Of a stretch of 64,000 nt of DNA, positions 48,634 to 60,040 are shown piece after piece; positions within the stretch are counted from its first letter, which is position 1; each line of letters starts with the position of its first letter. Location of the stretch: contig CM055613.1 in the NCBI GenBank assembly GCA_029379385.1, forward strand, positions 17,750,001 to 17,814,000, in the 5' to 3' direction. The notes beneath the pieces were generated by a model. That model saw only the letters and a program-made list of their open reading frames with translations. It made no database searches and had not been told where the DNA came from. Source of the DNA: Quillaja saponaria (lineage: Eukaryota > Streptophyta > Magnoliopsida > Fabales > Quillajaceae). The translations under genes and the position numbers were made by a program.

Positions 48634-49140
48634 GCTTAATTATACTTTTGGTCTGTATAATTTAAATTTGAGTTCAATTTCATCATTATACATTCAATTG
48701 TTACAATTGGATCCCTATAACGTTTAAAAAATATAATTAGGTCCTTGTTATTACATTCTATCCAAATTAATCTGGCAGAAGCTAATGTAACTAATAAGAG
48801 ATGGGATGCACAACTCACGTGACATACATATAAATGAAAAATAACCATGTGGCTTGTACATAGTTTATATCAAAATTAAATTAAAAAATAATTTTTTGAA
48901 AGAAAAACATATATTTCTTTAATATATATATAAACCACTTCGTTTCTCTTTCTTCCTCTCCAGCACCGTTTAGCACTCCACCAATCCTCCATATCCACCA
49001 TTACATAGGCTTTCTAAATTAATCCCCAAATCCCTTCCTTACACAAATCCCAAATCCACAGGAACAATCAAACCTTCAAGCCTAATTTACATTCTAGGTA
49101 CCTCTCGTCAAAGCTGCCCCAAATAGAGTAAGTGCAGAAG
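48634..49140. mobile_element. MULE-type element, left end
   Basis: GGCTTAATTATACTTTTGGT then CTGTATAATTT, ACAATTGGATCCCTATAA and ATTAGGTCCTTGTTATTAC repeat the left terminal pattern of the MULE at 21595 (GCTAAACTATACATTTGGTC, ACAATTGAGTCCTTATAA, GATTGGGTCCCAATTG). The CT-rich interior (48950-49080) resembles the interior of that element. The right end is not visible. Confidence 0.7.
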
Positions 49141-49149
49141 TTCCCAAAA

Positions 49150-49931
49150 ATATGTTAAAGGACTTTCACTAAATGCGTCTTGTTTGGTTTCAAACTCCAA
49201 GGAAAATAACTTTTTGGCTTCCTCTTAGAGTTGGCTAAAAAAAGTGAAAAAACTGCCTAATGGAGGTAAAACAAAAAAAAATAGCTAATAGAGGGTATTT
49301 AAAACTTAGTTACTAAAATAGGGGATTTCTTAAAACCAGGTCTTCAAGACCCGGTTTCTAGTGCAAATTACACCAGCTAGACACCATGTGTATGTCATGT
49401 GAGTCGCCAGTCGGCCCAGTTAAACTGGGTCTACCTGGTTTCAGGGTGGCAGTTTGTCACGCAGAGCTTGTCCCCCACACAAGTCTTTCTGCATGGACTC
49501 GTGAACTTTTTTTCTTGCATGTACCTGTGAACTCTTTTTTTTTTTTTTTTTCCCTTCCTTCCTCCATTCACCATTTCATCCGAACACTTCCCCTCCTCTC
49601 CTCTCCTCCTCTCCTCCTCTCCTCTCCTCTCCTCCTCTTCTCCCTATATAATCTATACCCAAACTATCCACACACTTCCTAATTCTATTCTCCTCACCCA
49701 TTCACACTTTCTCATTCACCTTCATTGTATATTTTGGTAAATATTTTTTAGTTTGAAATTATGAAATTATTTATTATGTTTTAATGTTTAATCATATATA
49801 TTTTTGTTAAAATTAGTAATTTTGTTAGCTTTAATTAAATAATAATTTAGTTGTGTTTTGTTGTAATTTTTTTTTATTGTTATTAGTAATTTTATGCTAA
49901 TTAGTGACTTTGTTGAAATTATATTTATGAT
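49150..49931 (+). other. Unclassified element start with GC-richer and CT-rich blocks
   Basis: 49340-49520 is notably GC-richer, with palindromic GGTCTTCAAGACCCGG. A CT-rich tract of CCTCT units lies at 49588-49640, followed by TATATAATCT and a long AT-rich stretch carrying AATTAGTAATTTTGTT repeats, also seen at 60050-60850. It looks like the promoter and leader of a large transposon whose coding part is missing; class unknown. Confidence 0.35.
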
Positions 49932-50046
49932 TGATAAGCCTATGAAATATCCTTATTACATGTCTTTTTTATTCATATTATTTGCTAAGTTATTGAGTTT
50001 TAGTTTGTTTGTTGCTAGTTGATCCATTTGTTTTAAAGTGTGAATC
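49932..50046 (+). mobile_element. Athila-like LTR 3, 5' part
   Basis: TGATAAGCCTATGAAATATC then ATTACATGTCTTTTTTATTC and TTATTGAGTTTTAGTTTG match the LTR start at 18801. It ends where the minus-oriented long LTR begins at 50047. The 3' part of an Athila LTR at 59385-60040 may be its other half. Confidence 0.55.
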
Positions 50047-53000
50047 TGTCATACCCCTCACGGAGACATTACTGGCTGGAGGAATAGATTTCCAACCTTC
50101 AGTAACCCGGACTCCAAAACAAAGAAACAACTATGACTCTTGACCAACGAATGAACCAAAGTAAAGGTTTATAAAACAAAGTTAGATGAAAAAAGTTTGT
50201 TTACTAAAATAAATAACAATTTACTGAAAATTTCAGTAGAGGTTCCCCGTAAAGTACAACATGCCTAAAATACAATTACATAATTCTGTTTTTATACAAC
50301 AACTAGAGTAACAACAACAAAGACAACAAGGAGCTCCGCTCCGTTTCTTATTACAATAATAATTAATTAGACTATTACACATTATAAGACCAGACACCCC
50401 ACAGCTCTAGTGTGACTGTAAGTTTTCACCATTTGACTTCAAGATTGAGATATTCAAGAGTTACCTTGCCACCAAGCACTCGGCAAGGTCCATTATCGAT
50501 AATAGTCATTCTCGAGATCCTGTTACTAAAAAAATAACCATAGAAGAGTGGTGAGTCCTATGGACTCAGTGAGTGGAAAATAGTACCCAAAGGGTACTAG
50601 CATCACTCAACACAATTATATAACATATATAGTCAATTAATATCATGTAGAAATGTTTATGTCTTAATTCGAAATACACGTACGTATTTATAATCATCAT
50701 AAAATCACAACTCACATAATCCATAGGATAACAAATCAATCAAAACAATCACAGCATACAAAGCAAGCAAAGGGCCAACGAGTAACTTAGCCCCGCATAA
50801 CAATACCACCCCCCACAAGGCATTTACACACCCGCACAACAAGTTAATTCTCCGTACACAATCTATCACACCGGGGTTGAGTACTCATTTCTTTTAAAAA
50901 AATTGTCAGAATCAGAGTATCTCATATCAGAATATCAAATCAAAATATCCTAGATGCACCTGGATATCAGTTTCAGCATTAAAAATTATTTCTGAGAAAA
51001 TTTCAATTTGTTGGCCCTTATCAATCACAAACAATTTTAATAAAGCATGATTTAAATAACTCACTGAAACATTACACTTACACATTTATTTAAATATACA
51101 TACAATTATATATAATAATCTAGCCCCCAAAGACAACAATTAACCACTCACCTTTAACCGATTTTATTCATCACTTACACTTGCGTTCACGCGTCTCATC
51201 AGGTCCACATTAGGATCCAGAACTGAAATTCATATTTCCAAATAACATTTAGTTCATAAACATTGTTGTTATAATCTTTTAATTACTAAGCTTATATATC
51301 AACTTATATAGGTTTCTTTATGAAAGTTTTCTATTAAGCTATTACATATCAAGTAGTATGAATTATACTTTACGTGATAAGGTTGATAATGAAAAGACAT
51401 TTTAAATGTCTTGACAATGCATAGGGTAGAAAGAAACTATTAGAAAAGATAGAAAACACTAGTAAGTTAGAAATATTAAAACTGTCCAAACTTAGGGTTT
51501 GGACCAGTGTTCACTCTAAAAGTCATATCTTTCTCTAAGAAATTTCAAATCCAGTTTCATAAAATTTATAAAATACTAGATTCATGTAGCTTTATAGTAG
51601 TATATCATTTGAAAATTTTAGTTTATGTATCAATGAAGTTTATTCTTTGAAGTTGCATTAAATTCTGCAAAACCCAGGATTTTGGCAGCTCTGACCTTAC
51701 CTTAGTTATCTGAATATAACTTTCTCTAGAAAAACCAACTCCGTTTGTTGGATTTATTAATAGACAAGTATATCTTTCTAGATAGGTATCATATGTATTA
51801 TTTGGATGTGTATATTAGTAAAGTTAATTATTTCAAGTTTACTCATTTTTGGCATTTCACGACCTCCTTAGATATATGTTTATTTTCACTTACAAGATTA
51901 ATCAAATTTAATAAAACCAAGTTGAAACATTAACTTTAAGAAGTTAACTAGCTTTGTTATCTAGAAAATTTTCCTAAAATAAGCCTTGACTCCCTTGATT
52001 CTTCATATAAACAAGAAAAGAGAACTCGTAGAATTTCTGGTTGCCAACCTTTGATTCCGATGTTTATAGAATTCTTATATGTAGGAATTAAATTACAAAA
52101 CTTTCCAATATAGTTTTTTGAGATATTAGGAACAACTTTCATTCGGAGGTCCTAAGTTAATTATATCCACAAGCCCCGAAAAGGTCTTATGGATTAACTG
52201 AGGTTCTCTAAAAAATCCTGTTTGACCTAGCTACAGTCCAACTACTCTACCAACAAAAATACTTGGAACCAGGCTACAAAATTTTGCAAGTATCATCTCA
52301 AGACCCTAAAGCTACGTTTTCTCTTTAGAACCCATAATTTAATTCTGCCGCTAAAGCACCCAAAACACAAGGCTTCTCTCAGCCACAAAATCTGCCCTTC
52401 ATCCCTTCAAAAACCATTCAACTCTCACTTTTAACACTCTAACTCACAATTAAACATCATTTGCCCATACTCACTACCCACTATAAGAAAATCCTCAATT
52501 TACCACATTAATCAACCATTCTTTGTTCTCGTTTATGAAACTTTTTATTTAAATTCCAACTCTTAATTCATGTCTTTAACCTTCCTTCATTCCTTATACT
52601 ATAACTAGTTTCATTTTAGACATTTTTACAAGCATTTTAGGTGCATAAATTCCTACCCATTCCAAAGTTTACTTTTTACTAATCACATAACTAATTTACA
52701 TGATCCTTGCTTCTACTATTATTTCAACTTCCAAACCCTTAATTCTAATTCATTTAATTACTCTAATAATCAAAAGTGTAAACCATGGAATTACCCCAAA
52801 GTAAGAAAGTTGCTATCTCCTCCAAGCTGAAACCATGTATGTCCCTTCCATCAAGCTCATGGCTGAACCACCCCAACCCTGCTGCAGCCCCCTCAAGGCA
52901 AAGTGCAAAGCAGCAGCTGCTGCACCTTCAGCACCACACAGCTACTGCACCTCCATCACTAACAATTGTTGCATGCCAAAACAGTGCAACCAAGCTGCCA

Positions 53001-53815
53001 TCTTCAATCCCACGCTCTAGCCATTGCCTTGCTTGAAAGGAACTGCCAATTAAAGAAGACAGCGAAGTTACATCTCCAAGAAACCTTAACGGTTACAACA
53101 AGGTAGGAGGTAGAAGATACCAAGCCAACACAAAAACAATTACACGGCCAATAACAGGGTGGTGGCAAGGAGACTCCAAACGGCCAAATCAAACGGGAAG
53201 GAAAGAAAGAAAATAACTATATACTAAAAGGAGGGTGTAAAGCTCTTTAAGTAAGAAGGAGCTAAAACTGCTGTAGAGGTGCTGAAAATCCAAGAAAACA
53301 GCCTGAATTTTTACTCTTTTCTACTTGCCACCTTGTTGTGCTACAATTCCCTCAACCATTCTCCAACCGGATGGACAAAGAGGAGAAGAAAGATAACCTT
53401 GTTGCAGCCCCAAAAACAGGGAAAACAGTGTAGTAGCAAGAACCAAGAAAACAGTTCCTTATTGGTACTTTTAGCTCCTCCCACTCGACTATGCAGTGGA
53501 AAAATTGCAAGCGGCCTGGCAACGGCAACACACTTCAACTCCACAGCCAAACTCCCACAAGGAAAATGCCAAGAAGCTTCACGAAGGACCAAGGAAAGAA
53601 CATGGCAAAATGTTAGGCGGTGGAGCTTCCTAAGGCAGACTTTTCATCCCAGAAAAGAAAATGCAGGAAAGTAAATAAATTAGAAAGAAAAGCAAAAGAA
53701 AAGAGAATGATTAAAGGCATAAAGTGGTCAACGTCAAAAGTATCAATTTATGGTGTAAAATTTTCCTTTATATATATATATATGTTCCTTACTCTAATGT
53801 ATTTTGTTTCTGTAT
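50047..53815 (-). mobile_element. Long gypsy LTR, minus orientation (copy A)
   Basis: It starts TGTCATACCCC, the complement of the LTR end GGGGTATGACA. Copies of the same end lie at 60865 (TGTCACACCCT) and, inverted, at 57909 (GGGTGTGACA), where a tRNA-Met primer site follows. Shared internal blocks include AGTAGAGGTTCCC, GGAGCTC(C/T), AGGGTACTAGCATCACTCAA, GAGGGCCAAC(G/A)AGTAACT and AGATGCACCTGGAT. 52195-53815 matches copy B. No coding region; open frames inside (for example 53279-53674) lack any family. About 3.8 kb would be a long LTR; it may be a solo LTR. Confidence 0.75.
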
Positions 53816-53829
53816 TTAGTTCACTTAGC

Positions 53830-54837
53830 AATAACAATTATTGATGCTCAGATACTGTTCATAGTAAGCTAGATTGCATTTTTTTTTGTTTTCAGGGGAA
53901 AAATTGTTCACTCCTGAAAGACTTCATTGTAAGAATGAAATTGTAATCTTTAAAATTGACAGTGATAATATCTGTGCACTCAGATTCACCTTCTTAAATT
54001 TCATTAGTGGTAATAAATGACAGAAAACTGAGTCCAATAAACTATTTCTTCATTCTGCAAGGAATACATGAATCCAATTAATTTACCCTATCCTATGCAT
54101 TCTTGCTCCACAGAAGCAATAAAACTAGGTTCGGATCATTAAGTAAGATTGGAAGTAATAAGCCACTTGCTCTGGAACTACTATTTTATAAAACAATAGT
54201 AGAGCAGTACAATGTGTTCCTGTTGATGGTAATTTAAATGAAGCTCAAATATGGTAAAGCTTGCTACAAGGGAGGACAATAAGGAAACTGAGAAGTGAGA
54301 ATTATACGGTTAGTTAACTATAATGGCAGTAGTCTATATCAACTAAAACAAAGGAAATGGCATAATTTATAAACTTAGTCATAAAGAACAGAGAGTAGGA
54401 CTTGTTAACTGTACTTCTTTCTTTTCCTGTGTGCAGGTTAACTCTACTTCCGATGATATATTAGATGGAACATAAGCAGATCAACAGACTGGTAAAGCTA
54501 CCCCTTAAAGGGAATAAGAAAAACAGGCGAATTAGTAGATAAAGGAGCCACTAAATGTGAACAACGGTAGCCATTTCTGGACTTAGTGAGAAACGGGCTA
54601 AGCATAATCTTTCTTCAAAACAAGGTTTCTACTAAATACAATTTATAATAATTAGTAATGTAGTAGGTGTTTTACTGAATTACGTTCCTAAAGATTGTAT
54701 GAAGATCCTCTTCTATTGGGTAATAGTTTAATACTAATTTCTTTAAGGTAAACAAAGTCAAGTATATCGAGGAAACAAAAGCATCACCTCTATAAACATG
54801 ATTTTTTTTATCAAACTGCAGAGGTTAAGCTTTAAGA
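53830..54837. repeat. Left arm of a ~1-kb inverted repeat
   Basis: Matches the complement of 55367-56610 nearly base for base over long stretches, such as GGCAGTAGTCTATATCAACT and CATTTAGTGGCTCCTTTATC in complement. Identity looks above 90% by eye. About 190 bases present in the right arm (56069-56262) are missing here at about 54178. Content is non-coding as far as I can read. Confidence 0.92.
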
Positions 54838-55366
54838 TTCAAAAAAAAAATCTGAACTTTATTGTTCAGAAACCAGTAAACATACAGAAGAAAGCTAGAG
54901 AAGATAAAGAGTTTTGCTTTGTGTATATATAAAAATGGGTGATAATTCTCATACTCAAAACATTAGAAATATATGTATTATGGTAAATGTTGATCATGGA
55001 AAGACCACGCTGGCCGATCATTTGATAGCTGCTTCAGGTGGTGGCATACTTCACCCAAAACTGGCAGGCGGCCTTAGATTCATGGATTATCTAGATGAAG
55101 AACAAAGGCGTGCCATTACTATGAATAGGTCTTTTTTTGCTTTACAATATGAGCATGACAGTATTGACTACTCTATTAACCTTATAGACTCCCCTGGTCA
55201 TATAGACTTCTGTAGTGAGGTATCCACTGCAGCTCGATTAAATGATGGTGCATTGCTTTTAGTTGATGTTGTTTTTTTCAATCAATAGAAAAAAAAGACA
55301 CAAAAGAACAATCTTTTCGTAGTCCTGGGTTTTGGGTTAGATTTGTTTTCATTTTTATTTTTATTG
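54838..55366 (+). other. Loop of the inverted repeat
   Basis: About 530 unpaired bases between the arms, holding the EFL1 fragment (54935-55288) with a TATATATAA tract just before its ATG, and T-rich sequence behind it. Confidence 0.8.
54935..55288 (+). pseudogene. EFL1/RIA1-type ribosome-assembly GTPase, N-terminal fragment
   Basis: The ATG at 54935 opens a 117-codon frame. Residues 1-112 match the N-terminus of plant EFL1 (elongation factor-like GTPase 1, yeast Ria1), which helps release eIF6 from 60S ribosomal subunits. Visible: RNICIMVNVDHGKTTLADHL (G1 P-loop with GKTT at 22-25), the GGGILHPKLAG and MDYLDEEQRRAITM block (switch/G2 region), and NLIDSPGHIDFCSEVSTAAR (G3, DSPGH at 85-89). 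The family P-loop normally reads AHVDHGKTT; here the first two residues are VN. It stops after LLLVDVV with unrelated residues and a TAG, lacking G4, G5 and over 850 residues. It is a captured or retroposed gene fragment. Confidence 0.9.
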
Positions 55367-56610
55367 AAATTTAAAGTTAAGTTCTACAGTTTGATACAGA
55401 AATCATGTTTATAGAGGTGATGCTTTTGTTTCCTCGATATACTTGACTTTGTATATTTTGCCGTGTCTAGTATTTTGCTATGTGATTGTTTACCTTAAAG
55501 AACTTGGTATTAAACTATTACCCTATAGAAGAGGAATCTTCATACAATCTTTAGGAACGTAATTCAGTAAAACACCTACTACATTACTAATTATTATAAA
55601 TTATTTAGTAGAAAGCTTGTTTTGAAGAAAGATTATGCTTACAGTCCCGTTTCTCACTAAGTCCATAAATGGCTACCAGTTGTTCACATTTAGTGGCTCC
55701 TTTATCTACTAATTAGCCTGTTTGTCTTATTCCCTTTAAGGGGTAGCTTTACCAATCTGTTGATATGCTCATGTTCCATCTAATATATCATCGGAAGTAG
55801 AGTTAACCCGCACACAAGAAAAGAGAGAAGTACTGTTAACAAGTCCTACTCTCTGTTCTTTATGACTAAGTTTATAAATTATGCCATTTCCTTTGTTTTA
55901 GTTGATATAGACTACTGCCATTATAGTTAACTAAACACCATATAATTCTCACTTCTCAGTTTCCTTATTGTCCTCCCTTGTAGCAAGCTTTACCATACTT
56001 GAGCTTCATTTAAATTACCATCAACAGGAACACATTGTACTGCTCTACTATTGTTTTATAAAATAGTACTTTCAGATTGAAGAATTTTCTTTACTCTCTT
56101 AAGATGAATCTGAATATTTAGACTCTAGTGGCAGTCCAGATTCAACTTGCTGATCATCCACTTCCCATCGAGATATTATCCAGAACCCCATTCAGCAAGA
56201 TATTGGTGAGTAAGTTCACTCAGTGTCTAGAAACAAGATGATTGAAACTCTCAATTGCTTGCAGAGCAAGTGGCTTATTACTTCCAATCTTACTTAATGA
56301 TCCGAACCTAGTTTATTGCTTCTGTGGAGCAAGAATGCATAGGATAGGGTAAATTAATTGGATTCATGCATTCCTTGCAGAATGAAGAAATAGTTTATTG
56401 GACTCATTTTCTATCATTTATTACCACTAATGAAATTTAAGAAGATGAATCTGAGTGCACAGATATTATCACTGTCAATTTTAAAGATTACAATTTCATT
56501 CTTACAATGAAGTCTTTCTGGAATGAACAATTTTTCCCCTGAAACAAAATAAAAATAAAAATGCTGTCTAGCTTACTATGAACAGTATCTGAGCACCAGT
56601 AATTGTTATT
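55367..56610. repeat. Right arm of the inverted repeat
   Basis: Complement of 53830-54837. It contains 56069-56262, absent from the left arm; the minus strand of that segment has a short open frame with EVDDQQVESGLPLESKYSDS and a stop at 56099, possibly a relic of another captured exon. Confidence 0.92.
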
Positions 56611-56814
56611 TCGGAGATATATGTAATTAATAATTGTCATATTATATTGGATTCCAGAACTTTTTGGCACTTTGTGCGAGTGGCTATTATGATGGGACTA
56701 TATTTCACTGCAATATTAAAGGTTTTATGATTCAAGGTAAGATACTGGCAATGGTGGAACCAGTATATTGGGAAAGAAATTCAATGAAGAGATAAGAGAA
56801 ACTCTTAAGCACAA
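56611..56814. other. Unique spacer between the palindrome and the plus-oriented LTR
   Basis: Nothing recognised. Confidence 0.4.
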
Positions 56815-57909
56815 CGTAAGAGGGAGTGACGAGTAAGATTGGTTAACCGGTAAGTGGTTAATTATTACTCTTTGATAGCTAGATTATTATGTGTGTGTAT
56901 GTGTATTTGAATAAATGTGTTACATGAAAAAAAAAAAAAGCATGTGCAGTGTTTTAATGAGTTATTTGAATTATGTTTGGTGATTAAAATTGTTTCTGTT
57001 TGATAAGGGCCAACAAAGTAAATTTTTTATCTAAATGATTTTTATTTCTGAAATCGAAATCCAGATGCACCTTGGATATTTTAACTTGATATTCTGATAT
57101 GCGATATTCTAATTCTGACAGTTAGTTTAAAAGAATTGAGTGCACAGCCCCAAGTGAGATTGATTATATACGGAGAATTAACATGTTGCTGAGTTACTCG
57201 TTGGCCCTTTGCTTGCTTTTTATGTTGTGATTGCTCTGATTAATTTGTTATCTAATGAATCATGTGAGTTGTGAATTTATGACGATTACAAATGCGTACG
57301 TGTATTTTGATTTATGAGTTGAACATTGTTACATGATATTAATTAACTATCTATGTTATATACTTGTGTTGAGTGATGCTAGTACCTTTTGAGTACGTTT
57401 TTTCACTCACTGAGTCCATGAGACTTATCCCTCTTTTGTTTATATTTGTTTAGTAACAAGATTTCGGTATACAGTCCTAGAGGAGCTCGTGACTTGTCAA
57501 TAGTATATGACAAGGTATATCTTTCGAATCTCATACTTGAAGTCAATGATGAAAGTTGCAGTCACTTTAGGGCTTATGTGTCTAATGTTATATTATGTTA
57601 TAGTCCAGTTTATTGGTTGTTATGGTATTAAAGTGGAGCAGAGCTCCCTGTGTATATTAATGTTATGAAAACTGGTTGAATGTAACAAGGATTATATTTT
57701 TGTATTTTGGGCATGTTTCAGTTTACAAAGAACTTTTGTCAAAATTTTTAGTAAATTATTATGTATTTTAGTAATTAAATGTTTGTAGTTAACTTGAGTT
57801 TTCTAAATTTTACTTTTATTCTTTAGTTTAGTCAAGAGTAATATTTGTTTCTTTGGTTTGAAGTCAGGGTTACAGAAGTTTGGTTATCCATTTCATGTAG
57901 GGTGTGACA
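56815..57909 (+). mobile_element. Long gypsy LTR, plus orientation, 3' part (copy C)
   Basis: Inverted relative to copies A and D: GATAAGGGCCAACAAAGTAA, GAGTTACTCGTTGGCCCTTTG, GTGAGTCCATGAGACTTAT, GGAGCAGAGCTCCCTG and the end GGGTGTGACA all have complements there. The first ~2.7 kb of the LTR are missing; the palindrome arm lies upstream. Confidence 0.8.
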
Positions 57910-57911
57910 AG

Positions 57912-57923
57912 TTGGTATCAGAG
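57912..57923 (+). promoter_or_regulatory. Primer binding site, tRNA-Met type
   Basis: TTGGTATCAGAG follows the LTR end by two bases; TGGTATCAGAGC is the complement of the initiator tRNA-Met 3' end, used by most plant gypsy and copia elements. Confidence 0.85.
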
Positions 57924-58460
57924 TTTGGGTTTAGAGGTTCATGACTACAGATGTGGGACGTTGTTACTTTGTTTGCTTACATTATTCGGGGCATATGTGG
58001 ACTTAGTGACGCGTTCTAATTCATCTTGAAACTTTAAGTTGTGATTTTCTAACTCACTATCCTGTATTTTGTACGATAAATGTACGATGTGAGTTGATAA
58101 AAGTTGTAGTTGTTTTAGACATGATAATACGTAATGGTCGTGTTGTGAGTCGTGTGAGATAACATAATATTGACTTTGATTTGAGTGGCGCAGCTGAAGC
58201 ATTGTGGGCCTATAACCCCATGTCCCAGGATTATGACATTAGGAATTTTATGTTTTATGGGTTAAGATAAGAACTTGATACACAAAGAGTATTATGTCTA
58301 TGAATGTTGTCTAGAAATATTATGATGAACAAGAAGCTCCTCGAGAATCTAAGAATATGATAAAATAATAATATTCATATCTATTTGATTTAATTAGATA
58401 AACAATTTACTCATATGATAAAATTCGGGACGAATTTATTTGAAGGGGGAGGGGGGAATT
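57924..58460 (+). mobile_element. Collapsed gypsy internal region ending in a polypurine tract
   Basis: Leader sequence follows the primer site, but gag and pol are absent. At 58431-58458 AATTCGGGACGAATTTATTT and GAAGGGGGAGGGGGGAA match the usual end of plant chromovirus pol (ATTTCGGGGACGAAATTT) and the polypurine tract that precedes the 3' LTR. So about 5 kb of coding sequence has been lost between. Confidence 0.75.
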
Positions 58461-59384
58461 TCTAGCTTTCTTCTATATGTTTACTAGTTTTTGAACAATA
58501 AAGTTCAATTTTTTTTTCTTTTTTTCCAGAAAAAAAAAATATATAAATTATTCAATAATACAAAATCTTTAAACCAGGTTACCAGTATTCGCAAACTCTT
58601 TGAAATTGTTGATCCCTAAACTTGTATGATTGCTTTCCGAAACGAAAAATCAACGTTTGGAAGTAGAACCAAAAGAAGTTCTGCTGCCAAAGAAATTGGA
58701 TTAAAGCTATGTCAGCAACTGTAATTGGTGCTTCCCTATTCAATTCCCAACAAAGAAGATATTGGATTTGTCTTCTTTTAATGTCTTAGGCTCTTAGTGC
58801 GACCCCAACTCTCCCTCTCTCTCTCTGTCTCCTTCTCTGTTCTTCGCTTTCCTTAATTCAAATACTTTAACCAACGATTACAACCCAGAAAATGAAGGAC
58901 AACAAATCCCTAAGCATATGCAACTTGAATAGACATAGACATTGATATTGGAATCAAGCAACGGGATAAGTTTCAAAGGAGAAAGTAAATTAAAAGCTTT
59001 GGCAATCACTTGTGTGGAAGAAGTTTTTTACACTTTAACTTTTCACTACAAAAAAAGAGAGAGTGGTTCGCCTACTAGACTAGAATGGTACGTCCAAAGG
59101 CAAGGGATAGAGAAAGCAAGAGGACCAAGTCTGTTAAGGAAGGAAAAAGAAAAAGAAAAGGAAATTCTAGAGTCAAAGTGAAAGTTTAAAATGTGTGGCG
59201 TACATTTATTCTTGGTTTATACTTGTATATACTTATATATATATATGCTTATTTGTTTTAACTTTTTTTGTTTATACTATGTTTCACACTTAAAAAAACA
59301 AAAACATAAAACAACCTTTAAACATTACACTAAATATTAGTTATAATATGTTTAATTATATTATTATCTATAATAGAACTCATA
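58461..59384. other. Unresolved LTR-related DNA
   Basis: A 3' LTR would be expected after the polypurine tract, but the sequence does not match the LTR start. 59100-59310 instead resembles, in the same direction, the last part of copies A and B (AATGTGTGGCGTACATTTAT, TTATACTTGTATATAC versus B TATACTTGTATACAC). A CT microsatellite is at 58812-58830. A possible minus-oriented fragment of the long LTR. Confidence 0.35.
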
Positions 59385-60040
59385 TGTAGCTTGATTTAAA
59401 TTTGTCTATGGATTTCTTAGGGTTTGGTATTTATGTTATTTATTTCATTCCATGCTTAATGCCTCTAACTGGTTAATCACCAATTAAATTGATTTGGTAA
59501 CTTAGAGGAATCTTGACGAAGGAAATCTAGGTTTAGCCTTGAGTGATATAGCACATGTTTGAATTTATTCACCTAATTGTTTGAATTTGATTCATGTATA
59601 GGATAGACATATACCTATATATCTTGTGTAACCAATTTAGGTTTAGTCTTAATAAATCTTGCTTAATTCAATTCTAATAGGCATATAGTGAATTGGTTAA
59701 GTAAGGTATAATTATAAGTAATTTGAAAGATACTTATAACTAAATAAGTTAGTTAATAATTTGGTACCATAACTAAGCATGAATAACTAATAACAATCCA
59801 AGTGAAGTGTGAGGGAAGTTGTAATTCTATGTCTTCTTCATTAAATTCTTAAGTTTAATGTATCATTAGTTAGCTTTAGATTAGATTAGTTTTTCAACCC
59901 TAATTTGTTTGTTTAAATAAAGTTAGAATTGTGTTAACTTTAGTACTTAGCTAGATATTAGTTGCAATTTCTCTTGGGTTCGACACTCTACTTTTCAATA
60001 TATTACTTGTTATGGTACGTGCACTTGTGTGATTAATAAT
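59385..60040 (+). mobile_element. Athila-like LTR 3, 3' part
   Basis: Matches 16075-16509 (CATGTAGCTTG, CATGCTTAATG, TTTGAATTTGATTCATGTAT, TTCTAATAGGCATATAGTGA) and 11808-12030 (GGGAAGTTGTAATTCTATG, GTGCACTTGTG). It joins the two partial LTRs of element 2 and so shows their order. No primer site follows, so this is a solo LTR or one with its element removed. Confidence 0.72.

Noticed and set aside
52785..53036. 83-codon Ala/Ser/Pro-rich frame, transit-peptide-like
   Set aside because: Within long LTR copy A; the homologous region of copy B (about 17370-17470) does not keep the frame.
53279..53674. 131-codon open frame
   Set aside because: Lies in the minus-oriented long LTR, has no recognisable domain, and overlapping frames on both strands are similarly open; treated as chance.
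57945..58202. 85-codon minus-strand frame, Gln/Leu/His-rich
   Set aside because: Located just after a plus-strand primer site in retroelement leader; no family match.
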